From assembly GCA_030549815.1 (NCBI GenBank), contig JAUQQQ010000004.1, positions 20,038 through 84,037 on the forward strand: 64,000 bases of DNA, given 5' to 3'. The stretch comes from a bacterium (GTDB lineage Bacteria > DRYD01). The first letter of the stretch is position 1, and each line of letters opens with the position of its first letter. A program made the translations under genes and the position numbers. Positions 1 through 9,108 of the stretch are shown piece after piece. Below the pieces are notes generated by a model. That model was not told the DNA's origin. It did not search any database and worked only from the letters and a program-made list of their open reading frames with translations.

Positions 1-420
1 AACATAATCCTTTACTTTATCGTACACATAGAGATTTATTACATTGTAGTTAAAAATTTTAGCTATTTTCCAGTTATTTTGATTATCATATATAGTTGAA
101 TACAAAAAATTTTGTTCAATATTAAAATAAATCTTTCTAACATTATCATACATGAGGAAATTATAAGTTTCGTTTTGGTTTTTATAAATTTTCTCCGCAT
201 TATAAACTGAATTCAAAACTCCACCATTATATACAAAGGCATTAACAATATAAAGTAGCATATCACCCTTCTGCTTTTTTGTAGTTGCATAAATATTTTC
301 TCTTATTTCTTTTGAAATCATAATATATCTTTTATTAGTTAAATAAAGTATGGCAATAATAGTAGTAACAAAAAGAATCATAAATAGGGCAAACAATATT
401 ATACTTCCTCTTTTTTTCAT
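1..420 (-). CDS. Prepilin/PilX-like membrane-anchored protein, partial
   Basis: The reading frame starts with ATG at 420 and runs off the left edge after 140 codons, so the C-terminus is missing. A strong ribosome site (AAGGGGGTG) lies just upstream. The N-terminus MKKRGSIILFALFMILFVTT is a short basic stretch followed by one hydrophobic helix, closely resembling the PilX-like protein at 36795-37622 (MKKGNVLLLALFMVAFIVSI). Minor pseudopilins of this type assist assembly of type IV pili or type II secretion pseudopili. No classical G|FxxxE cleavage motif is visible, as is common for PilX-type proteins. The role is inferred from the N-terminus only. Confidence 0.6.
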   Translation of the reverse strand, partial: MKKRGSIILFALFMILFVTTIIAILYLTNKRYIMISKEIRENIYATTKKQKGDMLLYIVNAFVYNGGVLNSVYNAEKIYKNQNETYNFLMYDNVRKIYFNIEQNFLYSTIYDNQNNWKIAKIFNYNVINLYVYDKVKDYV

Positions 421-581
421 ATGTATCACCCCCTTTGTTTATAATAAAAATTCTTAAAAAACTGTAAAAAATAAATTAAAAAATTTTTAAAATTAAATTA
501 AAATAAACAATAAAAGGGAAAATAAAGTAACCCTAAAAATTATAAAATTAGATAGAAATTAAAAAGAAGGGAGGGGGAAAA

Positions 582-1262
582 TTGACTTACCTAAAACAAG
601 TACTTTACAATTTAGAAAGAAATCCTAAAGTTTTATTTACCATACAAAAGGCAAACTCAAACCTAAAAGCATGGGGATATACAGAACATGGTATTAGACA
701 CGCAAAAATTACATCACAACGAGCTATGTATATCCTTCAAAAACTATCCTATCCTGAAGAAGATATCTATTTGGCAGGTATTGCAGGATTCCTACACGAC
801 ATTGGAAATGTTATCTCCCGATACAACCACGAAATAAGTAGTTCATTCATAACATTTGAAATTCTCAAAGAAATGAATGTTAAATACGAAGACATAATTA
901 AAGTGGTATCAGCAATAGGGTCACATGAAGATAACAGTTTTCTTGATATACCCGATCACATAGCATCCGCTCTCGTTATAGCAGATAAAAGCGATGTTCA
1001 CAGAAGTAGAGTCCAAAATACAGATATGAATACCTTTGATATACACGACAGAGTCAATTATGCAGTCGAAAAAGATAAATTAATCGTTAATAAAAATTCA
1101 TCAAAACACGATATAATATTAGATCTGAAAATAAACACAAATTACTCATCCATAATAGAATACTTTGAAATATTTCTACATCGGATGAAAATGTGCAAAA
1201 GAAGTGCAGAAGTCCTATCGTCCGAATTTTATCTAATCATCAATGGACAAAGAATGGCTTAA
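582..1262 (+). CDS. HD-domain metal-dependent phosphohydrolase
   Basis: This 226-aa protein has an HD-superfamily core: HGIRH near residue 36, the paired LHDIG motif near 71-75, a further NHE and an ADKSD element downstream. HD proteins hydrolyse phosphomonoesters or phosphodiesters such as (d)NTPs, cyclic dinucleotides or 2',3'-cyclic nucleotides; the substrate cannot be told here. The start is TTG, chosen because a strong purine-rich ribosome site (AAGGGAGGGGG) sits directly before it and no ATG follows soon. It leads a + strand run and overlaps the next frame by 20 nt. It is too short to include a sensor or GGDEF partner. Confidence 0.8.
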   Translation: MTYLKQVLYNLERNPKVLFTIQKANSNLKAWGYTEHGIRHAKITSQRAMYILQKLSYPEEDIYLAGIAGFLHDIGNVISRYNHEISSSFITFEILKEMNVKYEDIIKVVSAIGSHEDNSFLDIPDHIASALVIADKSDVHRSRVQNTDMNTFDIHDRVNYAVEKDKLIVNKNSSKHDIILDLKINTNYSSIIEYFEIFLHRMKMCKRSAEVLSSEFYLIINGQRMA

Positions 1263-1683
1263 AAAAATGAAAAAACCTTGCCCCCTAAAACTAAGTCTTA
1301 AACTAATTTCAAAAATAACAAGAATAATCCAAATAATTAAAAGTATTAAAATCTTTATACCATTAATTATATCTATCTTTTCTCTCATTAATATCATTAT
1401 TATCGAAACTAAAAATGATCAATTTAGGCAAAATGAAAATAAACAAAAACTAAAAGAGGATATAAAAAATAACCTGCAAAAACTTGTTGATATTTTAGTT
1501 GAATCATTCTTCTCCTCTTCTCTACCAGCAATGGGATTATCATTAATCGTAAAACCCCAAGAAATAACCAGTAACTTAACAAATATAATAAATAAATATA
1601 CGGATCAAATTTTCGATGAAATACTACCTCAAAAAATAAAGTCAATAATAGCAAATAAAGAAATAAATAATAAAAACCAATAG
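1243..1683 (+). CDS. Hypothetical protein with one membrane segment
   Basis: I do not recognise this 146-aa protein. It begins with a basic region (many Lys, residues 3-30), then one very hydrophobic Ile-rich segment (about residues 38-55), then a polar helical C-terminus. It overlaps the end of the HD-protein gene by 20 nt, which suggests translational coupling and a shared transcript. The composition (Ile, Lys, Asn) follows the AT bias of the window. A peripheral or single-pass inner-membrane protein is the most that can be inferred. Confidence 0.55.
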   Translation: MDKEWLKKMKKPCPLKLSLKLISKITRIIQIIKSIKIFIPLIISIFSLINIIIIETKNDQFRQNENKQKLKEDIKNNLQKLVDILVESFFSSSLPAMGLSLIVKPQEITSNLTNIINKYTDQIFDEILPQKIKSIIANKEINNKNQ

Positions 1684-1693
1684 AAACAAAAAA

Positions 1694-1751
1694 CCGCCTG
1701 TCATACAGGGCGGAATATAAATACCTATGACCCAAAACCTAAAGGTTTTGG
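1694..1751. promoter_or_regulatory. Two hairpins in the leader of the HIT gene
   Basis: Two inverted repeats lie between the preceding stop and the HIT start. The first pairs CCGCCTG (1694-1700) with CAGGGCGG (1706-1713), with one bulged G. The second is a perfect 8-bp stem, CCAAAACC (1732-1739) and GGTTTTGG (1744-1751), with a TAAA loop. Read on the minus strand the first hairpin is followed by a T-rich run, like a terminator facing left, but no minus-strand gene is known here. The only AAAGG near the HIT start is inside the second stem, so the hairpin could hide a ribosome site. Confidence 0.4.
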
Positions 1752-1766
1752 CAAATAGAAAACACA

Positions 1767-2102
1767 ATGGAAAATAACTGCATATTCTGTAAGATAATAA
1801 ACAAAGAAACTAAAGCAGAGATAATTTTTGAAGACGATAAAATTATTGTTTTCAAAGATATATACCCCAAAGCTCCCATTCATTGGCTCTTTGTCCCCAA
1901 AAAACACATACCTACCCATATGGAAATAACCGAAGAAGACAAGGAAATAATGGGACATCTACACATTATCACTCAAAAAGTAGCCAAAGAAAACAATATA
2001 AACCATTACAAATTAATAATGAACTGCGGTTATGAAGCAGGACAAAGAGTATTTCACATACACCTACACCTACTCTCAGGAAAAATAATGGGAGAAGTAT
2101 AA
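1767..2102 (+). CDS. HIT family nucleotide hydrolase (HinT-like)
   Basis: This 111-aa protein has the histidine triad HIHLHL at residues 97-102, the usual HIT nucleophile region, and a CxxC pair (C5, C8) that often binds zinc in bacterial HIT proteins. Its length fits the HinT/PKCI branch, which cleaves adenosine phosphoramidates. It ends directly against the next ATG, so it is co-translated with the FolC gene. No good Shine-Dalgarno sequence lies immediately before its ATG; see the leader hairpins. Identification of the family is secure, the substrate is not. Confidence 0.9.
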   Translation: MENNCIFCKIINKETKAEIIFEDDKIIVFKDIYPKAPIHWLFVPKKHIPTHMEITEEDKEIMGHLHIITQKVAKENNINHYKLIMNCGYEAGQRVFHIHLHLLSGKIMGEV

Positions 2103-3416
2103 ATGGGAAAAATAGAAGTAGAAAAATTCCTAAACATATTGGAACAAAAATATAATCTCCACATTAACTTCGATGTTATACTTGTTACAGGAACAGCAGG
2201 TAAAACCACAACATCACATTACATCAACCTAATCCTACAAAACTCTACAAACCTCAAAATAGGCTTATTTTCTAAACCACACATAACTAACATAACAGAA
2301 AGGATTAGAATAAACTACGTACCAATAAAAGAAAATCAATTTGAACAAATACAAAGTTTTGTTAAATCCATCAACCAAGAGCATAATCTTAATTTCAGTT
2401 GGTTTGACGAATTAGTAAGCATTGCAATCATTTACTTTATAAAAGAAAAAATTGATTTAGCAATATTTGAAATAGGAATTGGAGGTTTGAAAGATTCTAC
2501 AAATGCATTAAAATCAATAATAAATGTCATTACCAATATAGGATTAGAACATACAGATATCCTTGGAAAAACAATAAAAGAAATAGCACAACAAAAAGCA
2601 GGAATAATTAAAAATAAATCAATAGTAGTAACAAACGCAACAAAAGGATTAAAACAAATAAAAGAAAAAGCAAAACAAACTAATTCAAAAATTTATAAAC
2701 CTACAAACTTCTTCAAAATAGAAAAAATAAACTCACAATTCCCTTCTTATACTTACAAAATAAAACTTAAAACAGAAACAAGGAAAACAGACTTATTTAA
2801 TAAAAAAGAACTAACATTAAAGTTTAATACATACTACTTAGTAGAAAATTTTTTAATAGCTTTAACTACGTCACTGTTGTATTGCATGGAAAAAAACATA
2901 AATACCAGATTCGATAATTTGCAAAATTGTGTAGACTCTATGGATGTAAAGCTAAAAACTCAAATTTTTGAATATTACGACAAAAAAATTATAATCGATA
3001 CTGCCAAAGATTACCAATCCCTATTAAAATTATTTAAAGAATTATTTACAAGAATAAATCAAAAATTCGCAGTAATTCTGTCTTTTTCAAAAGGCAAAGA
3101 ATTAAAATTAATAAAAAAATTGCTACTTAATCTACTCGAAAAAAACATAAAATTATACCTTTCTGAGCATTCCATAGAAGAAAAAAAATTAAACCCATAC
3201 CACCTAAAAGAAAAACTAATAGAAAAATCAAAAAAAATGGAAGAAAAAGAAAAATTAAAAAACTTGCAAATAATAACACCATTAAGCCAAATAGAAGAAG
3301 AAATAAAAAAAATAGAAGAGCAAATAATTGTTATAACAGGCTCATTATATTTCTGTGCTGAAATTTATAACAACTTATTAAATAAACGTCCAGAAAACTT
3401 CCAAGTAGCAAAATAA
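2103..3416 (+). CDS. folC: Bifunctional folylpolyglutamate / dihydrofolate synthase
   Basis: This 437-aa Mur-ligase-family enzyme adds glutamate to folates, and in many bacteria also joins dihydropteroate to glutamate. Seen in the sequence: P-loop GTAGKTT at residues 30-36, the FolC-type SKPH..ITERIRIN stretch near 57-71, an EIGIGG..DSTN element (family EVGLGGRLDATN), and GLEHTDILG..IAQQKAGIIK. The second half is Lys-rich and divergent. The start abuts the HIT stop codon. Folate genes folE and folD-like also occur in this window but are not linked. Confidence 0.88.
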   Translation: MGKIEVEKFLNILEQKYNLHINFDVILVTGTAGKTTTSHYINLILQNSTNLKIGLFSKPHITNITERIRINYVPIKENQFEQIQSFVKSINQEHNLNFSWFDELVSIAIIYFIKEKIDLAIFEIGIGGLKDSTNALKSIINVITNIGLEHTDILGKTIKEIAQQKAGIIKNKSIVVTNATKGLKQIKEKAKQTNSKIYKPTNFFKIEKINSQFPSYTYKIKLKTETRKTDLFNKKELTLKFNTYYLVENFLIALTTSLLYCMEKNINTRFDNLQNCVDSMDVKLKTQIFEYYDKKIIIDTAKDYQSLLKLFKELFTRINQKFAVILSFSKGKELKLIKKLLLNLLEKNIKLYLSEHSIEEKKLNPYHLKEKLIEKSKKMEEKEKLKNLQIITPLSQIEEEIKKIEEQIIVITGSLYFCAEIYNNLLNKRPENFQVAK

Positions 3417-3435
3417 AAAGATCCTTTTTTAAAAA

Positions 3436-3485
3436 GTGGAAAACTCCCACAGCAGGAATACCCTATCTTAGGGGAAAGGAGAGAA
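3436..3485 (+). promoter_or_regulatory. Small hairpins and ribosome site before the nfo gene
   Basis: The 74-nt gap before the endonuclease IV gene contains GTGG/CCAC (3436-3439, 3447-3450) and CCCTA-TCT-TAGGG (3461-3473). The second is followed directly by the ribosome site AAAGGAGAG. The arrangement GAATACCC, then TAGGG, then AAAGGA recurs before the MFS gene at about 23797-23817. With only two copies it could be chance. Confidence 0.3.
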
Positions 3486-3490
3486 AGTTA

Positions 3491-4306
3491 ATGTTATTAT
3501 TCGGAACAGCAGGAATCCCAAACTCGGCCAAAAAAGACACCTTCTCAGGAATACTCAGGCTAAGAGAGTTAAATTTAGACGCAATGGAACTTGAATTCGT
3601 CCATGGAGTTAAAATATCACACATAAATGCTCAAAAAATAAATACTTTTGCTAATAAAAATAATATTTCCCTCTCTTCTCATGCCCCGTATTATATAAAC
3701 CTTAATTCATTGGAAAAAGAAAAAATAGAAGCAAGCATATTAAGGATAATAAAAACTGCAGAAATATCACATATTAGTGGTGCCAGGAACATCGTAGTCC
3801 ACCCAGGATACTACCACAATATGGATAAACTGGAAGTTTATAATAATATAAAAAATGCATTAAAAAAAGTAGTCCAAGAAATAGAAAAATATAATGTCGT
3901 TATAAGAATAGAAACAATGGGAAAGATTAGCCAATTCGGTTCTTTAGAAGAAGTTCTCAATCTATCTCAAGACCTGGGACCCAAAATTATGCCATGCATA
4001 GATTTTGCACATCTACACGCAAGAACTATCGGAAAAATAAATTCTTACAATGAATTCTGTAAAGTCATCGATGACATACAACATAAATTAGGAAAAGAAG
4101 CAATAAAAGATGTTCATATACATGTTTCTGGAATAAAATACAATGAAAAAGGAGAACTACATCATCTAAATTTCAAGGAATCAGATTTCAATTATATCGA
4201 TTTAATTAAAGCACTCAAAGATTTAGAAGTAGAAGGAATGGTCATCTGTGAAAGCCCTAATTTAGAAGAAGATGCGCTATTACTTAAAAACCTTTACCAT
4301 AATTAA
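3491..4306 (+). CDS. nfo: Endonuclease IV (AP endonuclease)
   Basis: This 271-aa TIM-barrel enzyme cleaves DNA 5' of abasic sites in base-excision repair, using three zinc ions. The metal-ligand positions of the family can be followed: H64 (SHAPYY), H104 (VHPGYY), E141 (IRIETMG), D171 and H174 (IDFAHLH), H209 (HIHVSG), H224 and E254 (CESPN). At the site corresponding to the family's Asp-x-His, E222-x-H224 appears, a conservative change. Length is typical. It has a strong ribosome site. Its stop lies 2 nt from the stop of the convergent phosphatase gene. Confidence 0.9.
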   Translation: MLLFGTAGIPNSAKKDTFSGILRLRELNLDAMELEFVHGVKISHINAQKINTFANKNNISLSSHAPYYINLNSLEKEKIEASILRIIKTAEISHISGARNIVVHPGYYHNMDKLEVYNNIKNALKKVVQEIEKYNVVIRIETMGKISQFGSLEEVLNLSQDLGPKIMPCIDFAHLHARTIGKINSYNEFCKVIDDIQHKLGKEAIKDVHIHVSGIKYNEKGELHHLNFKESDFNYIDLIKALKDLEVEGMVICESPNLEEDALLLKNLYHN

Positions 4307-4308
4307 CC

Positions 4309-5049
4309 TTATTTTTTATTGAAAGAAACATAATACAATGGATTAGGTAGTTTGAATCCTTTTAAAGAATAACCTCCTAAAAGGTCACTTAATTGATCAC
4401 CAATGTTTGCAATAATGGTATATCCCATACCTACTATTTCTTTTCTTGCTTTTACTTTACTTTCACCTACACTAAGTTCTGGATCCCTAAAAAATATACC
4501 ATCAAAATTGTCAAAACCCTCCTTCTTTAAATTAGAAATAGTAATATCTTTATCAACTTTTTTCCTACCTGTTACAAAAAATACCTTAATTCCCATACTT
4601 TTGCATATTTTATATAATTCTAATACAGGTTTGATAGCAACTGCTTTCTGAGAATACCTCCATTCAATCAGTTTTTCATAAGTAACATTAAAATTATTTT
4701 CCAAATGCAACTGGGCATTAGATAAAGCAGTCTCATCTATATCCAAAACAACAGCAGGATTATTCACTTCTTTATAAGTAGTAACAATGTGTTTCATAGC
4801 AAGTTTTACTACTTTCTCTATGTCTCTTTCATACTCACCGTTATTTAAATAATTAATGATCTTATTTTTCAGTAAACCTAATTCATCAATTTCCTCAGGT
4901 ATATATGTATCATCAAAGTCAAGCATCTTACCATTTTTAGAAACATTTTGAAATTTATGGTTGAGAAAAAGTGAATGACTATCCTCTACAATAGATAAAT
5001 TCATACTAATTCCACTACCCTCCCAATTGCAGATAATTATATATTTCAA
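4309..5049 (-). CDS. HAD-superfamily acid phosphatase (class B / subfamily IIIB)
   Basis: The HAD nucleophile motif DIDET lies at residues 103-107, followed by a threonine motif in FVTGR and the late acidic motif NIGDQLSD. The order and spacing match the acid-phosphatase subfamily that includes lipoprotein e(P4) and plant vegetative storage proteins. No signal peptide or lipobox is visible, so it may be cytoplasmic, unlike e(P4). The long frame begins with TTG at 5049 with a weak AGGT; an ATG at 5004 (codon 16) with an upstream GGGAGGG is a plausible alternative. It converges on nfo. Confidence 0.8.
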   Translation of the reverse strand: MKYIIICNWEGSGISMNLSIVEDSHSLFLNHKFQNVSKNGKMLDFDDTYIPEEIDELGLLKNKIINYLNNGEYERDIEKVVKLAMKHIVTTYKEVNNPAVVLDIDETALSNAQLHLENNFNVTYEKLIEWRYSQKAVAIKPVLELYKICKSMGIKVFFVTGRKKVDKDITISNLKKEGFDNFDGIFFRDPELSVGESKVKARKEIVGMGYTIIANIGDQLSDLLGGYSLKGFKLPNPLYYVSFNKK

Positions 5050-5073
5050 ACAATACCTGAATAAAATAAATAA

Positions 5074-5096
5074 ATGTAAAAAAAATGTAAAAAACT
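5074..5096. promoter_or_regulatory. Phased A-tracts between antiporter and phosphatase genes
   Basis: Two copies of TGTA followed by a run of A lie about 11 bp apart, i.e. in phase with the helix, which usually gives curved DNA. On the phosphatase coding strand this reads TTTTTTACA repeated, with TTTACA also resembling a -35 box. Similar arrays occur at about 21412, 39933, 57365 and 61774. Confidence 0.35.
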
Positions 5097-6286
5097 TAAT
5101 AATATTTTTTATTAATTTGCCTCAAAACAAAAGGAGCAATAAAAGTTGTCAAAAGAACAACAAATATAACAACAGCGTATAATAAATCGTTATATATTTT
5201 GGCTTGCCTACCGAATTCAGCAAATATAAGCCCGACCTCACCACGAGGAAGCATCGAAAAACCAACCATTAACCTCTCCCTAAAACTAACATTAATAAAA
5301 AATCCTGCTAAAACCTTAGAAACAACAGCAACAATAGTTATAATAACAGTTAAAATCCAAAAATCAAGTGAAGCAAAATTTATTGATTTTAAATTAACTT
5401 GCAAACCTATGAAAACAAAAAACACAGGAGTAAAAAGCCAAATTAAGGGAAGTATCGAATGCTCCACCTTCTCCATAGTTTGCTTCTTTGTTGATAAAAA
5501 TTTCAAAAATGGTATGTTAAATCCCCTTGACATAGCCAAACCAACAATAAAAGCACCTAAAATTTCAGGAGAACCAAATTTATAAGCTAAAAACGAAAAA
5601 ATAAAAACTACAGATATAACCGCCGCAGGTATAAAATCCAAATTTTCAAGCTTTTCTGAAAGTATTTCAACCAATTTTGTCATCAATTGAGCTACAAAAG
5701 GTGCAAATATAAAGAAAGTGCCCAAGTAAAGAAATAGTACCAATATGTTATTGAATTCAAAAGACATATTTTGAGATAACTGAACAAGAATAGCCAATAT
5801 AACAACACCTAAGATATCATCCAAAACAGCAGCACCTAATACAATCTGTGCAAAATTTTCTTTCATCTTATCAAGATCTTTTAAAACTCTCACAGTAATT
5901 CCTATACTCGTTGCAGCCATAGTCCCTCCAATGAACAACGAAACGATAAAATCCATCTTTAATAACAAAAAACAAACAAAAAAAGAAAAAATAATAGGCA
6001 AGAAAGCACCCACGAAAGCAACAATTAAAGCATTAATCCCTACCATCCTTAGCTGTCTTATATTAGCTTCCATTCCCACTTGGAATAACAATAATACAAC
6101 ACCAATCTCTGCCACTATCTTTATAACCTCATTAGGTTTAATTAATCCCAAAACACTTTGGCCTAAAATAATACCTACTAATATCTCACCAATAACCGAA
6201 GGATACCCGAATTTAGAAATAGTATCACCAATAATACGAGCCAATAAAACTATTAATCCCAAATACCAAAATATACTGTGATCCAT
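5096..6286 (-). CDS. Cation:proton antiporter, CPA2 (KefB/NapA-like)
   Basis: This 396-aa protein has about 12 hydrophobic segments and the CPA2 pattern: FGYPSVIGEILVGIILG near residues 26-42, the alternating Ala/Gly membrane segments with TMAATSIGITVRVL and LDDILGVVILA, and SMLPRGEVGLIFAEFG near the C-terminus. Members exchange Na+ or K+ for H+ across the inner membrane. There is no C-terminal TrkA-N domain, unlike full KefB/KefC. AGGAG sits only 1 nt before the ATG, unusually close, so the exact start is uncertain. Confidence 0.88.
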   Translation of the reverse strand: MDHSIFWYLGLIVLLARIIGDTISKFGYPSVIGEILVGIILGQSVLGLIKPNEVIKIVAEIGVVLLLFQVGMEANIRQLRMVGINALIVAFVGAFLPIIFSFFVCFLLLKMDFIVSLFIGGTMAATSIGITVRVLKDLDKMKENFAQIVLGAAVLDDILGVVILAILVQLSQNMSFEFNNILVLFLYLGTFFIFAPFVAQLMTKLVEILSEKLENLDFIPAAVISVVFIFSFLAYKFGSPEILGAFIVGLAMSRGFNIPFLKFLSTKKQTMEKVEHSILPLIWLFTPVFFVFIGLQVNLKSINFASLDFWILTVIITIVAVVSKVLAGFFINVSFRERLMVGFSMLPRGEVGLIFAEFGRQAKIYNDLLYAVVIFVVLLTTFIAPFVLRQINKKYY

Positions 6287-6457
6287 ACTCCTATTTTTGT
6301 TTTAACAACAAACTCGGGATTTTCAACCTTACAAAATTATCATACTAGCAAACTGTAGCAGAACGCTTTATTCCCTGCTCTCTATTAAACCACTCTATCT
6401 TCCTTTTCTTCTTGAAAGACGACTACCTTTTAAAACTACGTTCTTTGTTTTTCAAAT

Positions 6458-7471
6458 TTAAACTTTAATTTTATTTTTTACCATGTAATGGAGCAAATCT
6501 GCAACTCTTGCAGAATAACCCATTTCATTATCATACCAAGCAAATATCTTTACCATATTTCCATTTATAACCTGAGTTGATAACCCATCAACGATAGAAG
6601 AATAAGTTGATCCTTTAAAATCCATGGAAACAAGTGGTTCCTCTGTATATGCTAATATCCCTTTTAAATATGTTTCCGAAGCATTTTTTAATGCATTATT
6701 AACATCCTCGACAGTTACATTCCTTTCAGTAAGGACAACAAAATCCACCAGTGAAACTGTAGGAGTTGGGACTCTTATAGAAACACCTGTAAATTTTCCT
6801 TTTAATTGAGGAATAACCTTTTCAACTGCTTTTGCTGCACCAGTCGTAGTTGGGATCATATTCAAAGCAGCAGCTCTTGCTCTTCTCAAATCCTTATGAG
6901 CTATATCAAGTATTCTTTGGTCATTTGTATAAGAATGTATAGTTGTCATATGACCTGCGATAATACCGAATTCCTTGAAAATAACTTTAGCAAGGGGTGC
7001 CAAACAATTTGTTGTACAGGAAGCATTAGAAATAACAAAATGTTTTGATAAATCAAGTGCTTCTTCATTAACTCCCAAAACTACTGTAATATCTTCACCT
7101 TTCGCAGGAGCAGTTATAACAACGTATTTAGCTCCCGCTTTCAAATGTTTTTCAGCTTTGTCTCTATCCGTAAATTTTCCACTTGACTCGACAACTATTT
7201 CGACACCAAGATCTTTCCATGGTAATTTTTCAGGGTCAGCCTCTTGAAAAACTTTTATTTTCCTGCCATCTATTTGAATATAATCTTCTCCACTCCTTAC
7301 TTCACCATCATAAACCCCATAAGTACTATCATATTTAAAAAGAAAAGCATTTGTATGAGGATCAACAAGGTCATTAACAGCAACCACATCAAACTCGGGA
7401 TACTTTTTTAATATACTTTTCAAAGTTAATCTACCAATTCTTCCAAATCCATTTATAGCTACTTTTGTCAT
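6458..7471 (-). CDS. gap: Glyceraldehyde-3-phosphate dehydrogenase, type I
   Basis: This 337-aa glycolytic enzyme oxidises glyceraldehyde-3-phosphate with NAD and phosphate. Seen: the N-terminal Rossmann motif INGFGRIGR at residues 6-14, the catalytic ASCTTNC with the active cysteine at C152, and the C-terminal YDNEMGYS. Length is exactly that of the family. The ribosome site AAAGGGGGG is strong. It begins 13 nt after the 5'-nucleotidase stop, so the two are probably co-transcribed. Confidence 0.96.
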   Translation of the reverse strand: MTKVAINGFGRIGRLTLKSILKKYPEFDVVAVNDLVDPHTNAFLFKYDSTYGVYDGEVRSGEDYIQIDGRKIKVFQEADPEKLPWKDLGVEIVVESSGKFTDRDKAEKHLKAGAKYVVITAPAKGEDITVVLGVNEEALDLSKHFVISNASCTTNCLAPLAKVIFKEFGIIAGHMTTIHSYTNDQRILDIAHKDLRRARAAALNMIPTTTGAAKAVEKVIPQLKGKFTGVSIRVPTPTVSLVDFVVLTERNVTVEDVNNALKNASETYLKGILAYTEEPLVSMDFKGSTYSSIVDGLSTQVINGNMVKIFAWYDNEMGYSARVADLLHYMVKNKIKV

Positions 7472-7484
7472 TCTTTTCCCCCCT

Positions 7485-8930
7485 TTATTTTGAAGTTAAT
7501 ATCAACCTGCTACTCTTTATCGGAGAATTCTTTTTAATAAAATCAACTATTAATTCCCTGGCATACCCATAATTCTGCAAAACTGGGAACTTAGAGAACT
7601 CAGTATATCCATCTCCACCATAATAAAGAAAATCCACAGTTGCTACAGTATAATATTCATCCTCCTTCAGCTCTTTACCTCTCAAAAACCACTTCCCATT
7701 AATATTCTCCAATGAATCATTGTAGTGAAGCTTTGTTTTCTTTTGATCCATTGAATCAAGTAAGGAAATTAAATCTGAGCCTTTCATCTTAAACTTGACA
7801 ACCGTATTTTCAAAAGGTAAGATGTTAAAAATTTCTCCATATGTTATTTCTCCTTTATTCAATACATCTCTTATTCCACCGTGATTATAAAAAGCTATAT
7901 CACTATTTGTCATATAACTTAAAACATTGGTTATAAACGTTCCTAAATTTTTATCAATATCTTTGGAATCTTTATTAAGTTCAACATCAGAAAAACCTAT
8001 TACTTCAGAAGAATATTTCTCAGCATCCACAATATAATTTTGAACAACTTTATATGCATTTTTATCAGGATTTATTATAGCATTTATCGTTGGATAAAGA
8101 CTATAACTAAAACTTTTTATTTTCTTATTTTCAACGTCCAACTTTATATGCCCAACATACTTTCCATAAGATCCTGCCTGAACAATGTATATTTTCTTAT
8201 TATTATTCTCAACAACTATAGGTTCGAACAATTCCGTATGGCTATGTCCTCCTACTATAAGATCAACAAAATCAACATTTTTTGCAATTCTTTCATCTTC
8301 TTTAACTCCACAATGAGAAAGAACCACAACTAAATCAGGATTTTGAGCTAAAATATCATTTTTGTATTTATTAAGAGTTTCAACAGGATCAATTATATCC
8401 CTATTATTCAAAGCATTTGGCATAGTTATTATTTTTGTTTCTGGCGTTAATAACCCAATAACTGCCACTCTTAAACCATCTTTGTTAATAATAACGAATG
8501 GTTTTGTATTATCAAAAAGAGGATAAGCATTGGCACATAAAACAGGAGCAGATAATCTTCTAACCATATTTTTCATTGCATCATATCCAAAATCAAACTC
8601 ATGATTACCCAAAGCAACAGCATCAAATTTCAAATAGTTATAGAAATCAACAACAGATAATCCATTAGACAAGTTAGAATATATAGTTCCCGCACTAAAA
8701 TCACCTGCATCAAATAACAATACATTCTTCTCCTTTTGTTTAATATTGTTTACTATAGCAGATATATACTCAGCACCTGCAACAGTATAACTGTAATTTT
8801 TATAAATCTTCTGAACCTGCGGCACCAACCTTCCATGAAAATCATTTAAATGAACTATATTAAGTTCTTTCGCAAATACAGATGCAAAAACCAAAATTAA
8901 AATTAAAACAATGGTTATTATTTTTTTCAT
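7485..8930 (-). CDS. Exported 5'-nucleotidase / UDP-sugar hydrolase family
   Basis: A 481-aa secreted metallophosphoesterase. A signal peptide occupies about residues 1-20, with likely cleavage after VFA. The calcineurin-like metal motifs follow: NDFHG (29-33), DAGDF, GNHEF (108-112), a GVKEDE region and GGHSHTE. The C-terminal 5'-nucleotidase domain contains NHGGIR and YGGDGYTEF, which bind the nucleotide. It should dephosphorylate nucleotides or nucleotide sugars outside the inner membrane to salvage nucleosides. The gene follows a structured 178-nt gap (see 8946-9001) and is followed closely by gap. Confidence 0.92.
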   Translation of the reverse strand: MKKIITIVLILILVFASVFAKELNIVHLNDFHGRLVPQVQKIYKNYSYTVAGAEYISAIVNNIKQKEKNVLLFDAGDFSAGTIYSNLSNGLSVVDFYNYLKFDAVALGNHEFDFGYDAMKNMVRRLSAPVLCANAYPLFDNTKPFVIINKDGLRVAVIGLLTPETKIITMPNALNNRDIIDPVETLNKYKNDILAQNPDLVVVLSHCGVKEDERIAKNVDFVDLIVGGHSHTELFEPIVVENNNKKIYIVQAGSYGKYVGHIKLDVENKKIKSFSYSLYPTINAIINPDKNAYKVVQNYIVDAEKYSSEVIGFSDVELNKDSKDIDKNLGTFITNVLSYMTNSDIAFYNHGGIRDVLNKGEITYGEIFNILPFENTVVKFKMKGSDLISLLDSMDQKKTKLHYNDSLENINGKWFLRGKELKEDEYYTVATVDFLYYGGDGYTEFSKFPVLQNYGYARELIVDFIKKNSPIKSSRLILTSK

Positions 8931-8945
8931 TGTATTCCTACTTAA

Positions 8946-9001
8946 CTATGCAACAGCATAGGTCAGGTTACTTGTATTCCGCCATAACCTGACAAGCGGA
9001 A
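8946..9001 (-). promoter_or_regulatory. Candidate pseudoknot plus hairpin in the 5'-nucleotidase leader
   Basis: Read on the minus strand, TTCCGC (9001-8996) can pair with GCGGAA (8982-8977), and GTCAGGTTA (8993-8985) with TAACCTGAC (8970-8962). The two stems interlock (a-b-a'-b'), with linkers of 2, 2 and 6 nt, which fits an H-type pseudoknot. A perfect hairpin CTATGC-TGTT-GCATAG (8961-8946) follows, ending 15 nt before the ATG. No T-run follows, so this is not a simple terminator of the upstream gene. I do not recognise it as a known riboswitch class. Confidence 0.5.
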
Positions 9002-9108
9002 AGTAAACTACCACACGTTTTTCATCCTTAATCGCATCCACACACATAATCTACATCCCTTACAACTTGTTTATTTCCACCTTTGAATTAAAACCCACCC
9101 ATATTGCA

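Noticed and set aside
1694-1713. ZTP or guanidine riboswitch before the HIT-folC pair
   Set aside because: Despite the CCGCC sequence and a folate gene downstream, the conserved core residues of ZTP and the ACGR loops of guanidine-II are missing.
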